35,827 bases of DNA, taken from positions 1-35,827 of the forward strand of contig JAIEPP010000453.1 of the NCBI GenBank assembly GCA_019748335.1, written 5' to 3'. Every line of letters begins with the position of its first letter. The stretch's first letter is position 1. Made by a program: the position numbers and the translations under genes. A model generated the notes under the pieces. It worked only from the letters and a program-made list of their open reading frames with translations, made no database searches and was not told the origin of the DNA. The DNA is from Xanthobacteraceae bacterium. Its GTDB lineage: Bacteria > Pseudomonadota > Alphaproteobacteria > Rhizobiales > Xanthobacteraceae. Shown piece by piece: positions 23,406 through 32,468 of this stretch.

Positions 23406-24950
23406 TTAGTTCGCCGAGTGCTCCCTGAGCATGCGACGCACTTCGGTCTTGAGTACCTTGCCCAACGGGCTTTTTGGCAAGTCAGCCCAGAATTCGACGG
23501 ACTTTGGAGCCTTGACGCCGCCAAGACGAGCCTTGCACCGACCAATCAATTCGGTCTCGCTCAGCGATGCTCCACTTTTCAGAACAACGATCGCCTTGAC
23601 GGCTTCACCCCACTTCGCGTCCGGCACGCCGACCACGGTACAGTCCTGGATCTCGGGAAAGGACCATATGGTCTGCTCCACTTCCGAGGGAAATACGTTG
23701 AAGCCCCCGCTGATGATAAGGTCCCGAATACGATCAACGATGTAGATGAAGCCCTCCTCGTCCTGATAGGCGATATCGCCAGTGCCATGCCATCCGAGCG
23801 CATTGCGCTCGACGACCTGGCCGTCCTGCCAGTAGCCTCGCATGACCATATTGCTCCGAACGACGACTTCTCCCCGCTCCCCCGGCTTCAGCAGCCGTCC
23901 GCCCTCTCCTCTGATCGCGATTTTGGCAAACGGGGTGGCCCGCCCGCAGCTATGCAGGCGATGCTCGAGAGCCGGGTCCTGGAAGCTCTTTTCATACTCG
24001 GACGGAAGCATCATCGCGACGACCGGTGACGCCTCGGTCTGTCCGAAGCCCTGCATGACGACGGGTCCGAACATCGCGATTGCCTGTCTGAGCTTCGCCA
24101 CGGACAAAGGAGCTGCGCCGATCAGGAGATAGCGCAGCGACGAGAAATCCCGATCGGAAATGCCGGGAATATCGAGAAGCGAATAGAGCGATGTCGGTGT
24201 CAGCATGAGCATGGCTATCCGATGTCGCTCTATCTGTTCGATGACGCGAGGCAGATCAGGCGTGCGCAAGATGTAGATGGTGCCACCGAGGGCCATGACA
24301 TGAAAGCTGATGATTCCTGCCGCATGCGTCATCGGGTTGCACAGGAGATAACGGGGTTTGTCGTCGTAATGGAGAAGAGCGAGAAGTGACGCCACACCGG
24401 CTTCGACGCCCCGTTGTGTCTGTACCACGGCCTTGGGCTCGCCCGTCGTTCCTCCGCTGCTCGTTATCCTGAAATCGTCGGCCGCGGGATCGTCTTGTGG
24501 CGGAGGGTAGGCGTTGTCATTTTCTCCGACCCAGTCTTCCAGACGCGGCGCTTCTGGCGCATCGCCCGCGAAGCAGACGACTCGAATGCCCTCAGCTTGA
24601 CTGCGGATATCTTCGATATCGGCCTGGAATTCGCTATGCACGAAGAGCAAGCGCGCTCCCGTCCGTACAAGGTGCCGAATGTTCTCCTGCATCGAGGAGC
24701 GCGCATTGAGCGGGATCCAGACGCAGCGCGCCCGTTGAAGTCCCAACAACGCTACGTAAGCCCAGAGGTTGTTATGACTGAGAATCGCGACGCGATCATG
24801 CTCGCGTATCCCCTCGCGGTTCAGCGCCCACGCGATCCGATGCGACCACTGAACCACTTCACGGTAGCTCAGTTGGGCATCTCCATCCACAAGGCACGGC
24901 AACTCGCGGCTTAGCGAACCGCCATGATCCAAGAAGTCGATCAACGTCAT
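23406..24950 (-). CDS. AMP-forming acyl-CoA ligase (second of three)
   Basis: The product is 514 residues from the ATG at 24950 (GGGAAATTTCCAG upstream); the ORF track adds 37 residues of upstream sequence. It carries the ATP loop SSGGTTGEPKAV (a variant of TSGTTGxPKG), the GFGQTEAS motif, GTGDIAYQDEEGFIYIVDRIRDLIISGGFNVFPSEVE and the catalytic lysine in SPLGKVLKTEVR. It is closer in motif wording to the third ligase (30811-32367) than to the first, so these two may share substrate type. It heads toward the citryl-CoA-lyase-like gene but is separated from it by about 420 bases. Confidence 0.9.
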   Translation of the reverse strand: MTLIDFLDHGGSLSRELPCLVDGDAQLSYREVVQWSHRIAWALNREGIREHDRVAILSHNNLWAYVALLGLQRARCVWIPLNARSSMQENIRHLVRTGARLLFVHSEFQADIEDIRSQAEGIRVVCFAGDAPEAPRLEDWVGENDNAYPPPQDDPAADDFRITSSGGTTGEPKAVVQTQRGVEAGVASLLALLHYDDKPRYLLCNPMTHAAGIISFHVMALGGTIYILRTPDLPRVIEQIERHRIAMLMLTPTSLYSLLDIPGISDRDFSSLRYLLIGAAPLSVAKLRQAIAMFGPVVMQGFGQTEASPVVAMMLPSEYEKSFQDPALEHRLHSCGRATPFAKIAIRGEGGRLLKPGERGEVVVRSNMVMRGYWQDGQVVERNALGWHGTGDIAYQDEEGFIYIVDRIRDLIISGGFNVFPSEVEQTIWSFPEIQDCTVVGVPDAKWGEAVKAIVVLKSGASLSETELIGRCKARLGGVKAPKSVEFWADLPKSPLGKVLKTEVRRMLREHSAN

Positions 24951-25002
24951 CTGGAAATTTCCCTCTTGGGCACCACACTCGTCATCGGGCGGGAGGAACC
25001 AC

Positions 25003-25614
25003 CTAGCGCAGCCGAGCCATTTGAAAGAGATCCGAAGTTCGCGCATACCAGCCGCTGCCATGCATCCGAGCGATCAACCTGAGCTTCTCGCCGTGAATAT
25101 GGTGCCGCGTTGGCTCGACCAGATCGTCCCGAACGTGGAGGTGCGTTACGCGTCCCAATACAAGCTTCGATGCCGGGCCAAGTCGGATCGTCGTTGTGAC
25201 TTCGCACTCGAGGCTTGCTGGAGATTCCGCAACGACGGGAGCTCGCGTCTTCACCCCGCAGTGCGGTGTCAAGCCGGAACGTTCCAATTCGGATGTTCCT
25301 GCTGGAAATGGAAACGCGCAGACATTCATCTTCTCCGCCATCGGCTCGTCGACCAGATTGCAAACGAAATCACCGGCAGGATCGAGATTCCGCCATGTAT
25401 CCTTCAGAGCGTTCGCGTCACCCTCCCCCGGACCAATCCCCAGGGCCACGATGGGAGGGTCCGAGCTCACGAGGTTGAAGAAGCTGAAAGGAGCGCAATT
25501 GACCCGCCCCTGGTCGTCCATCGTGGTGACAAGCGCTATGGGACGCGGGACCACCACGCCGAGAAGCAATTTGTAGACCGATCGCGCAGGAATTTCCGTC
25601 AGGTCGAATATCAT
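25003..25614 (-). CDS. Flavin-reductase-like FMN-binding protein (split-barrel)
   Basis: The product is 203 residues from the ATG at 25614 (the ORF track adds 23). It has the flavin-reductase-like split-barrel pattern: ARSVYKLLLGVVVPRPIALVTTMDDQGRVNCAPFSFFNLVSSDPP, then GDFVCNLVDEPMAEKMN and the ASKLVLGRVTHLHV strand. Proteins of this type bind FMN and either reduce flavin for a partner oxygenase or act as dehydrogenases. No oxygenase component was seen in the window. It lies between the second ligase and MaoC, in the same orientation, and shares no obvious coupling with either. Confidence 0.85.
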   Translation of the reverse strand: MIFDLTEIPARSVYKLLLGVVVPRPIALVTTMDDQGRVNCAPFSFFNLVSSDPPIVALGIGPGEGDANALKDTWRNLDPAGDFVCNLVDEPMAEKMNVCAFPFPAGTSELERSGLTPHCGVKTRAPVVAESPASLECEVTTTIRLGPASKLVLGRVTHLHVRDDLVEPTRHHIHGEKLRLIARMHGSGWYARTSDLFQMARLR

Positions 25615-25727
25615 ATTTTTCTTTCTTGCCTGGCCCCTTCGCAGGAATCGAGACCGGCCCTGGTCCGCGCCGGACGATGTCATGGGAGTCCCCGATCATA
25701 ACCGTCGGCGAACCGTCGTCCGGTTCG

Positions 25728-26243
25728 CTATTCGACACCGGACCTTGTTGCGATGGTCCGTTCAGCCGCCGCATCCGTTCGGCGACGAACCATCATCACG
25801 GCGCGGACTTCAAGCACCGTCTCCTTCCGCTGATTTGTTGTCGTGCGGCGGAAGACGGCGACACCCCGGTCCCTGCGGCTTGTTTCCTTCAGTTCAACGA
25901 CCTCGACACTGACGCTGATCGTATCGCCGAGGAAAGTTGGACGCTTGAACGTCAACTCGGTCTCGAGCAGACCCAGGAGCGCGGGCTCGATGAACTGGTT
26001 GACGACCGTCCGCGTGTTCAATCCGGCGCTGACCGAAGCAACCAGCAAACCGTGAGCGATGCGCTGACCGAAGTGCGTCGTCTTGGCGTATTCGGCATCG
26101 ACATGGAGTCTGTTGAAGTCTCCGGTCAACGCGGCAAAGGTGACCACGTCCGTCTCGGTTATGGTTCGGCTGGCGGTCGAATAGCGTGCGCCGATTTCGA
26201 GATCGTCCCAGAAGAGTTCCCGGGCGAGTTGCTCCAGATTCAC
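25728..26243 (-). CDS. MaoC-like (R)-enoyl-CoA hydratase
   Basis: The 171-residue hot-dog protein has the R-hydratase signature: ITETDVVTFAALTGDFNRLHVDAEYAKTTHFGQRIAHGLLVAS, in which Asp-x5-His (DFNRLHV) is the catalytic pair. GLLETELTFKRPTFLGDTI follows. It hydrates enoyl-CoA to the (R)-3-hydroxy form. The start is GTG at 26243, overlapping the SDR stop (GTGA), so it is co-translated with the SDR next to it; hydratase and dehydrogenase are consecutive steps of beta-oxidation or its reverse. Confidence 0.9.
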   Translation of the reverse strand: MNLEQLARELFWDDLEIGARYSTASRTITETDVVTFAALTGDFNRLHVDAEYAKTTHFGQRIAHGLLVASVSAGLNTRTVVNQFIEPALLGLLETELTFKRPTFLGDTISVSVEVVELKETSRRDRGVAVFRRTTTNQRKETVLEVRAVMMVRRRTDAAAERTIATRSGVE

Positions 26244-26992
26244 GACGAGTACCTCCCGCCAGTTACGAATAATGTGGTCCCCGTGATGTAACGCGCCCGC
26301 TCCGAAGCCAGGAAGGCGATCGCAGCCGCAATGTCGTCAGGTTGTCCAAGAAATCCGACCGGGGTCTTCGCGACCGCGGCGTCCCGCAGCACGGGAAAGT
26401 TCGTCAGCCTCTTGATACCCTCTGTCTCCACAAAGCCGGGAGCTACGGCGTTGACCGTGGTTCCTCGACCGGCACACTCGAGCGAGAGCGCGCGCGTGAA
26501 TCCAATGATTCCCGACTTCGCCGCCGAATAGTTTGTCTGGCCCGGATTGCCGAACACCGAACGCGAAGCGATATTGACTATTCGGCCCCAGGACCTTTCG
26601 CGCATGATCGGCACCACGGCACGACTGCAGAGAAAACTTCCCTTGAGAGTAACGTCGATGACGTTGGTCCAGTCCTCATCCGCCATCCTGGTTATTGCTC
26701 GGTCCTTTACGATCCCGGCATTGTTGACCAGGATGTCGATGCGTCCGAATGCATTGGCGACATGATCGAATGCTTCGCTGACGCTCTTCGCGTCCGTGAC
26801 ATCGCAGTCGAGCGCAATCGCCTTGCCGGAAGCGGCCACGATGGCGTCCCTGACCGACCCGGCGGCCTTGGCCTCGCGGTCGAGGATGGCAACCGCCGCC
26901 CCCTCCCGTGCGAAGAACGCGGCGGTCGCCGCGCCTATGCCGTTACCAGCTCCCGTTATGACGGCCGTGCGCCCCTCCAACCCAAGCTCCAT
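26240..26992 (-). CDS. Classical SDR, 3-oxoacyl-ACP/3-hydroxyacyl-CoA dehydrogenase-like
   Basis: The product is 250 residues from the ATG at 26992 (GGGAGA upstream; the ORF track adds 41 residues). Features are TGAGNGIGAATA (TGxxxGxG), CDVTD, DILVNNAGIVKDRAI (NNAG), the catalytic Ser in VNIASRSVFG, YSAAK and the C-terminal GTTLFVTGGRYSS. The overall form is FabG-like. Coupling to the MaoC hydratase by a four-base overlap suggests the pair handles the 3-hydroxyacyl/3-oxoacyl interconversion. It is divergent from the IclR gene, with which it shares a 157-base promoter region. Confidence 0.92.
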   Translation of the reverse strand: MELGLEGRTAVITGAGNGIGAATAAFFAREGAAVAILDREAKAAGSVRDAIVAASGKAIALDCDVTDAKSVSEAFDHVANAFGRIDILVNNAGIVKDRAITRMADEDWTNVIDVTLKGSFLCSRAVVPIMRERSWGRIVNIASRSVFGNPGQTNYSAAKSGIIGFTRALSLECAGRGTTVNAVAPGFVETEGIKRLTNFPVLRDAAVAKTPVGFLGQPDDIAAAIAFLASERARYITGTTLFVTGGRYSS

Positions 26993-27149
26993 GTTCGTCT
27001 CCCTCTTGTGTTTGCAGCACCGATCGCGGCCGCGCGCGCTTGCGGCGGCGCTGTTGCAATCGCTGGAAAAAGATGCAGTGATTTGGCGGCAACGACGCGC
27101 GACTGCGCGCATCACTCCGTTGTCACCCCGACAGAAGGCGCGCTGGACA

Positions 27150-27950
27150 ATGAAAGAACATCACTGGCGGCAGATACCGCCCACCGCCGACATCGACCAG
27201 AGCCTGCCCGTCGGCGTAAGATCTGCGGCTCGTCCGCTCAGAGTTCTTGAATTCTTCGACGAGATTCGTCGTCCTGCCCGCGCGCGCGAGATCTGGGAAC
27301 GCCTTGGTTTCCCGCAGTCCACGACTTCTCTTCTTCTCAACGGAATGGTCACGCTCGGATATCTCGACTACGATCCGGCGAGCCGAAGCTTCCTGCCAAG
27401 TTTGCGCGTCGCCATGCTCGGACGCTGGCGAGATCGCGGTCGCGGCTATACGGCCGCGCTGGAGAGCGTCGTGGACCAATTGTTCGAATACACCGGGCTT
27501 TCGGCCAGTCTTACCACGCGCCACGGCATCTTCCTGCGCTACCTTCACCTGGTGCAGACCGAGCGCGCGGGCCAGCCGCATGCAGCTCTCAACACCCGGC
27601 GCTACGCCGTGTGGAGCACCGCAGGCATGGTCCTGCTGGCGTCCACTTCCCATAGAGAGGTCCAGACTCTGATCCGGAGAACGCTCGCCGAAAAAGGACC
27701 AAGCGTCGGGAAGATCCGCGGCGACCGGATCCCCGAGATGCTCGATCTTGCCCGCAAGCAGGGTTACTTCGCAGCGACCGGCCTCGTCACGCCCAATGTC
27801 CGTACCATCAGCATGCTGGTGCCGGCCGAGGTCACCAAGACCGATCCCGCATTGGCGATCACGCTTGCGAGCGGTCGAAGTACATTCGACCAGTCTGACG
27901 AGAAACTTGCGCGAGTGATGCGCACGCACCTCTCGAAACTCCTGTCCTGA
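27150..27950 (+). CDS. IclR-family transcriptional regulator
   Basis: The product is 266 residues from the ATG at 27150 (the ORF track's 384-residue version begins far upstream in the divergent SDR). It has an N-terminal winged helix-turn-helix (ARPLRVLEFFDEIRRPARAREIWERLGFPQSTTSLLLNGMVTLGYLDY) and the IclR ligand-binding GAF-like domain (SVVDQLFEYTGLSASLTTRHGIFLRYLH, VWSTAGMVLLAS, QGYFAATGLVTPNVRTISMLVPAE). It is divergent from the SDR-MaoC pair and is the probable local regulator of the cluster's middle operon; the ligand would be an acid or acyl-CoA of the pathway. Confidence 0.9.
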   Translation: MKEHHWRQIPPTADIDQSLPVGVRSAARPLRVLEFFDEIRRPARAREIWERLGFPQSTTSLLLNGMVTLGYLDYDPASRSFLPSLRVAMLGRWRDRGRGYTAALESVVDQLFEYTGLSASLTTRHGIFLRYLHLVQTERAGQPHAALNTRRYAVWSTAGMVLLASTSHREVQTLIRRTLAEKGPSVGKIRGDRIPEMLDLARKQGYFAATGLVTPNVRTISMLVPAEVTKTDPALAITLASGRSTFDQSDEKLARVMRTHLSKLLS

Positions 27951-28646
27951 GTCGCCTATCGCGGCCTCGCCAGGCCTTCCGTGAGTGCCAGCGCTACGCG
28001 TGGACGTGTGAACCAGCGCGATTGCAGACATACGTCCCTCCCGTCCTTCGTGCGGCACATCTGCCGACGTCGCCTAGTGCCAAGCGAACTTGCGACGGTG
28101 ATCCGGGAGGGGTCAACCACTCGGATGAAAAATCAATAGGTTGATGTCCGTCAATGGCGCAAAATGGCGCTTCGAAAGGGAACGACAATCGTTTCGGGCT
28201 GGAAGGGAGATCTTGCTGGCGAACGGCGCGATCTGCGCGCGTCGTCAGGTCACGCGCAACGAGAACTCGCCACGCGGCTGGACTCAATGGGTTGATGAAG
28301 GCACGTCGGACGCCGTCGTTGCTGGATTGCGCCAGGCTATCCTGGGCGAGACATTCGATGCGGTCCCGGTTGCGCCGATAGGCACCACGCATCAACGTCG
28401 GCTCGACAATTTCGCCGCCGCCAGACCGCATTCTCACGCGATTCGTTCTGCCAGCAACCAACTTCGCGACGAATGCCGCACGCAAACAAGCAAGTGACTG
28501 AATGTTAAAGATAATTTACTTCATAGTCAACGCGAAAATGCTTGCGCATAGCCGATAAGAATATTGCAGGAATCGCCTTTCAGTAGCAAATATAAGCAAT
28601 CGATTGTTGTGTTCTAGAAGCGCCGGCAGAGGGAGCTGAGATCAAC
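27951..28646. other. Intergenic stretch with direct-repeat copy 2
   Basis: About 700 bases separate the IclR and TetR genes. ORFs on both strands here (27994-28485 minus, 28141-28497 plus) lack motifs, overlap each other and are probably not genes. It contains the second 36-bp direct repeat at 28111-28146. Its last 150 bases are AT-rich and include TGACT (28495) and AGTCA (28525) half-sites, a plausible TetR promoter-operator zone. Confidence 0.5.
28111..28146 (+). repeat. 36-bp direct repeat, copy 2
   Basis: GGTCAA-N6-GGATGAAAAATCAATAGGTTGATG, in the same orientation as copy 1 at 23163-23198, 4.9 kb away. The two enclose the second ligase, the flavin reductase, the MaoC-SDR pair and the IclR gene. 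The ATCAA-N4-TTGAT inverted repeat is kept. Confidence 0.6.
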
Positions 28647-29498
28647 GTGCCTCGATGGAAAAATGGCCTGCAAACCAGCGATGAGGTCTTTCAACTGAAG
28701 CGGAATGCCGTGCTGCGAGAGGCTACTCGTATCATCGCGAGAAACGGGTTTCACAATACTTCACTGGACGATGTTGCCGAGGCTCTCCAGGTCTCAAAGG
28801 GCACGCTCTACAACTACATTGCCGACAAGCAGGAGATACTTTTCGAGTGCCATATCATGTCTCTCGACATGGGATTGCACGCGGCTGCCTTGGCGGAAGA
28901 GCATGGAACCACCGGATACGACAAGCTGCGGCTCAACATGCGCGCCTATATCCGATGGCAGAACCAGGCGTTAGGCGGTGGGGGCGTGACGTCAGACGTT
29001 ACCGCGCTACGGCCGGCGGATCGCCGCATCGTGATCGCCCGGCGAGACGAACTCGAGGCTCGACTGGTCTCGTACCTCCAGGAGGGCTTCAGGGACGGCA
29101 CCATTCGGCGTGTGGATCCAAAGCTAGCGGTTTTCACATTCATGGGAGCGGTGAACACGATTCAATCCTGGTATTCCCCCAAAGGCCGCCTCGAGCTTGG
29201 AGAGATCGCCGACGGGATGGTGGATATTCTGATGCATGGCTTAGGAACCGGCGCAGCCCATGACGACGTGGACACCGTCCCGATTCCTCCTTACGGGCTA
29301 TTAGGTAATTCCGATCCGTCTGGTGTCGGAACGTCCATCCGGCAATCCGGCGATGCGCCAATGGCTCGAATGCCCGCCGGCGCTGGGCAAGGGTCCAAGA
29401 ACGTCAAGACAGATGCGGCGGCTGAGCGAAGCCGCATTCGCGCGCCACAAGCTAAAGGGGCCCGTTCGAAGCCCGGCGCCAAGAAAAGACAGCGCTGA
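28647..29498 (+). CDS. TetR-family regulator with a long basic tail
   Basis: This 283-residue protein has a GTG start at 28647 (GAGGGAG upstream). The TetR helix-turn-helix is clear: AVLREATRIIARNGFHNTSLDDVAEALQVSKGTLYNYIADKQEILF. The middle part is a ligand pocket of ordinary size, up to about residue 200. The final 60-70 residues, not usual for the family, are low-complexity and basic (QAKGARSKPGAKKRQR) and could be a non-specific DNA-binding or disordered extension. KstR2-like regulators control acyl-CoA and steroid genes, so this may regulate the adjacent thiolase and ligase, which lie convergently downstream. Confidence 0.88.
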   Translation: MPRWKNGLQTSDEVFQLKRNAVLREATRIIARNGFHNTSLDDVAEALQVSKGTLYNYIADKQEILFECHIMSLDMGLHAAALAEEHGTTGYDKLRLNMRAYIRWQNQALGGGGVTSDVTALRPADRRIVIARRDELEARLVSYLQEGFRDGTIRRVDPKLAVFTFMGAVNTIQSWYSPKGRLELGEIADGMVDILMHGLGTGAAHDDVDTVPIPPYGLLGNSDPSGVGTSIRQSGDAPMARMPAGAGQGSKNVKTDAAAERSRIRAPQAKGARSKPGAKKRQR

Positions 29499-29500
29499 AC

Positions 29501-29530
29501 GCGCGGGGCCGAAGGACCTCCGCCCCACGC
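29501..29530. terminator. Candidate bidirectional terminator hairpin
   Basis: GCGCGGGGC-N12-GCCCCACGC forms a nine-bp stem with one mismatch between the convergent TetR (ends 29498) and thiolase (ends 29549) genes. No T-run follows on either side, so it would be a weak or factor-assisted terminator. Confidence 0.4.
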
Positions 29531-29548
29531 CGAGAGGCTGAACAAAGC

Positions 29549-30796
29549 CTAGCTGGATGGGGCTTCAAAGATGCCGACATGCGCGACGGCTTCCTCGATG
29601 CCCCACAATCCGCCGCCGTTTTCTTGCAGAGCGAGCCTCGCGCCGCTGACCTGTCGCTTCCCGGCCTGTCCGCGAAGCTGATTGACCAATTCGAACAGCT
29701 GGCCGAGCCCTGTCGCTCCGACAGGATGGCCTTTCGATTCAAGTCCTCCCGACGGATTGATCGGCAGTCGACCTCCCAGGGAGTACTCGCCGAGTTCCGC
29801 CGTTCGGCCCGACTCGCCGCGGCCCGAAAATCCCAGGTTCTCGATTTGAATGAGTTCTCCGATCGCCGTGGCATCGTGAACTTCCGCGACGTCGACATCT
29901 TCGGGACCTATTCCGGCCTGCTCGTAGGCTTGGCGCGACGCCAGGGCGGTTATGTGCCTTTCGAAGTTGTCGGCGTCGCGCGAGGTTGCGCTTCTCACGA
30001 CGGACGCGCGTATGCGTACCGCCTTCGAACGATCTAATTTCAGCCTGTCCAATGCAGCTTCGCTACAGACTATCGCCGCCGCCGCGCCGTCGGAGATTGG
30101 CGCGCACATGGGCAATGTAAGGGGATACGTAATCGGTCGGGCCGCAAGGACCTCGTCGATCGTCATGGCGGACCGATACTGGGCGCGTTCGTTTTCGACC
30201 GCGTGACAATGGTTCTTGGCGGCGATGGCGGCCATCTGGCGCTGGGTTATGCCATACTGTCGAATCAACTGACGGCCGAACGCAGCATAGATATCCATGA
30301 AGATACTGTAGGGCGACGTCGACCTTGTGCCCTCCGGAGGTTCGACGCCCTTCCCGACCGCCACAAGCCGCCTGGCATTGTCTTCCGCGGTTTGGGTGTC
30401 CCAGCCAACATTGAAGAACCTGAACATCTTCGCCTTGTCGGTCGAAAATATCTTATCGACGCCGACCGCGAGTGCGACGTCGACTGCGCCGGAACGAACA
30501 TAGGCATCCGCCATGTGAAACGCGCTCGAAGCAGTAGAACAGGCGTTCTCGACGTTGAATATCGGAATGCCTTCGAAGCCGTTCGGAAGCAGCGCCACCT
30601 GCCCGCGGATCGACGCCTGCTCGTCCATGACGCCTTGGGCCACGTTTCCGAAGAACGCGGCCTCGATCCGCGCCCTCTCGCATCCGGCGTCTCTCAACGC
30701 ATCGCCGACTGCCGCGGACGTGAGCTGCTTTACCGACTTGTCCAGGTGCTGCCCGAAGGGCGTCATGCCAACTCCGACGATATAGTTGTCCGGCAT
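29549..30796 (-). CDS. SCP2-type thiolase (lipid-transfer-protein-like acetyl-CoA acyltransferase)
   Basis: The 415-residue thiolase has the catalytic Cys region (FNVENACSTASSAFHMADAYV), the family block GGLESKGHPVGATG containing a catalytic His, and VAEVHDATAIGELIQIENLG in place of the NxHGGG-type motif, as in SCP2/SCPx-type thiolases. These cleave 3-oxoacyl-CoA in branched-chain or steroid side-chain degradation. The ATG at 30796 follows GAGGAGAAGTAA and lies 14 bases after the ligase stop, so it is co-transcribed with the third ligase. The final cysteine typical of thiolase I (CxG) is not seen, consistent with this subfamily. Confidence 0.88.
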   Translation of the reverse strand: MPDNYIVGVGMTPFGQHLDKSVKQLTSAAVGDALRDAGCERARIEAAFFGNVAQGVMDEQASIRGQVALLPNGFEGIPIFNVENACSTASSAFHMADAYVRSGAVDVALAVGVDKIFSTDKAKMFRFFNVGWDTQTAEDNARRLVAVGKGVEPPEGTRSTSPYSIFMDIYAAFGRQLIRQYGITQRQMAAIAAKNHCHAVENERAQYRSAMTIDEVLAARPITYPLTLPMCAPISDGAAAAIVCSEAALDRLKLDRSKAVRIRASVVRSATSRDADNFERHITALASRQAYEQAGIGPEDVDVAEVHDATAIGELIQIENLGFSGRGESGRTAELGEYSLGGRLPINPSGGLESKGHPVGATGLGQLFELVNQLRGQAGKRQVSGARLALQENGGGLWGIEEAVAHVGIFEAPSS

Positions 30797-30810
30797 TTAC
30801 TTCTCCTCGA

Positions 30811-32367
30811 TCAAATCGACCGCCATTGGCCTTCCCAAAACTTCTCTCGCACCTCTCGTCGCAACAGTTTGCCGACAGGACTTCTGGGAAGCTTCGGCCA
30901 TACTTCGACGGACTTGGGGGTCTTGACCGACCCCAGATGCTCACGGCACATGTTCAGGAGAGCGGCGACGTCCAGCGACCGACCATCCTTGAGCTGGACA
31001 ACGGCCATGACGGCTTCGCCCCACTTCTCGTTCGGAACACCGATGACGATGCAGTCGAGAACGTCTGAATTCTGATTGATCACGGCTTCGACCTCGGCGG
31101 GAAATACGTTGAATCCGCCAGATACGATCATGTCCTTCTTCCGGTCTACGATCGTGACGAACCCCTCTTCGTCCATGACCCCGATATCGCCGGTATGGAT
31201 GAAACCGAACTCACTCACTTCCTTCGTAGCTTCCGGGTTGTTGTGATAGCACTTCATCATCATCGACGATCGCACCACCAATTCACCGCGCGTTCCTCGC
31301 GGCACGATATTTCCCTTGTCGTCCATGATCTCGACGCGCACATAGTCCCAGGCTCGACCGGTTGACTTCAACACTTCCTCCCGGAACGAACCATCGGGAC
31401 GGAGATAGTCTTCGGTGCGCTTCACGAGGATCGGCAGAAGATTCTCGGATTGGCCAAACGACTCCCACATGACGGGTCCGAAAATCGAGACCGCCTCCTT
31501 GAATTTGTGCGGAGCCACCGGCGCGGCACCGATTACGACAACCTGTAGCGAGGAGAAATCGGTCTCCTGGCATTTTGGATGCGCCATCAAGCTGTAGAGA
31601 GCGGTCGGCGGAAGAAAGAAGTGAGTGATCTTTTCGCGCTCTATTGTCTGAAGAACACCGTCCGGGTTGAACCCATTTAGAATGACGCTCGTTCCGCCCG
31701 TGGGCAGCAGCCCCAGCGCCAGGTGTCCCGCGGCATGGGAGAGCGGAGCGGCAGTAAGGAGCCGCACGTTCTTCCGTCCGGAGAAGAATGCCATATTGAT
31801 GTGGACAATCTCGCTCTCGACCGCCCGCTCGGTATGGATCACGCACTTCGAGGGACCCGTCGTACCGCCGGTCGGAACGACGACTGCGGTCTTATCGGCC
31901 TTCGTGGGGCGATATTCGAAGCTTCGCGAGCATTCCGTTACCCAGCGATCCAGTTCGGGCCCGTGCGCGGACGGACCGTCGATACAGACCCAATGCCTGA
32001 TGCTGGGGCACAGTTCCTTCAGGCGACCGACGTCCTCTTCCAAAGAGCTGCTGAAAAACAGCAGATCGCAACCCGCGAATTCCGCAACCTTGGCGTTGGC
32101 CGCGGGACTGTTGTGCTCGTGGAGTCCCATCCATGCGCAACCGGCGTAGTTCACGCCCAGCATTGCCAGCGTGACGCGAGGATCGTTCCGCGAAAGGATT
32201 CCCACATGAGCGCCTTCGCCAAGCCCCTCGGTCGCCTGAAGTCTTGCGGCGATAGCGTGGGCATAGTCCCGGCCCTGCCGGAAGGTGAGCCGCGTCGTAT
32301 CAAAGACAAATCCCTCTGCATCGGGGTAGCGCTGCGCAGCTATCTCCAAATAGTCCGACACTCTCAT
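30811..32367 (-). CDS. AMP-forming acyl-CoA ligase (third of three)
   Basis: This 518-residue adenylate-forming enzyme has a loop reading PTGGTTGPSKCV, in which the expected proline-lysine-glycine end is altered to PSKCV, and SFGQSENL where YGxTE is usual. The hinge (FIHTGDIGVMDEEGFVTIVDRKKDMIVSGGFNVFPAEVE) and the catalytic lysine (SPVGKLLRREVR) are normal, so it is likely active with an unusual nucleotide loop. The ATG at 32367 follows GGAGA. With the thiolase directly behind, it activates an acid destined for thiolytic cleavage. Its closest match in the window is the second ligase. Confidence 0.9.
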   Translation of the reverse strand: MRVSDYLEIAAQRYPDAEGFVFDTTRLTFRQGRDYAHAIAARLQATEGLGEGAHVGILSRNDPRVTLAMLGVNYAGCAWMGLHEHNSPAANAKVAEFAGCDLLFFSSSLEEDVGRLKELCPSIRHWVCIDGPSAHGPELDRWVTECSRSFEYRPTKADKTAVVVPTGGTTGPSKCVIHTERAVESEIVHINMAFFSGRKNVRLLTAAPLSHAAGHLALGLLPTGGTSVILNGFNPDGVLQTIEREKITHFFLPPTALYSLMAHPKCQETDFSSLQVVVIGAAPVAPHKFKEAVSIFGPVMWESFGQSENLLPILVKRTEDYLRPDGSFREEVLKSTGRAWDYVRVEIMDDKGNIVPRGTRGELVVRSSMMMKCYHNNPEATKEVSEFGFIHTGDIGVMDEEGFVTIVDRKKDMIVSGGFNVFPAEVEAVINQNSDVLDCIVIGVPNEKWGEAVMAVVQLKDGRSLDVAALLNMCREHLGSVKTPKSVEVWPKLPRSPVGKLLRREVREKFWEGQWRSI

Positions 32368-32468
32368 GATGTGGCTCTCCGGATCGAAAGGCTGGTTCGT
32401 ATCACTTTAGGCGGTTCAGCTGACTTGAACTCGGAATTTTGCGTCGAAATGGTCATTGCCTCGAAGGA

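Noticed and set aside
23163-28146. The 36-bp repeats as insertion-sequence ends.
   Set aside because: They are direct, not inverted, no transposase lies between them, and they carry an internal operator-like palindrome.
27994-28497. Opposing ORFs in the IclR-TetR intergenic region.
   Set aside because: Both overlap the direct repeat or each other, lack known motifs and lack good ribosome sites; more likely random open frames in GC-rich DNA.
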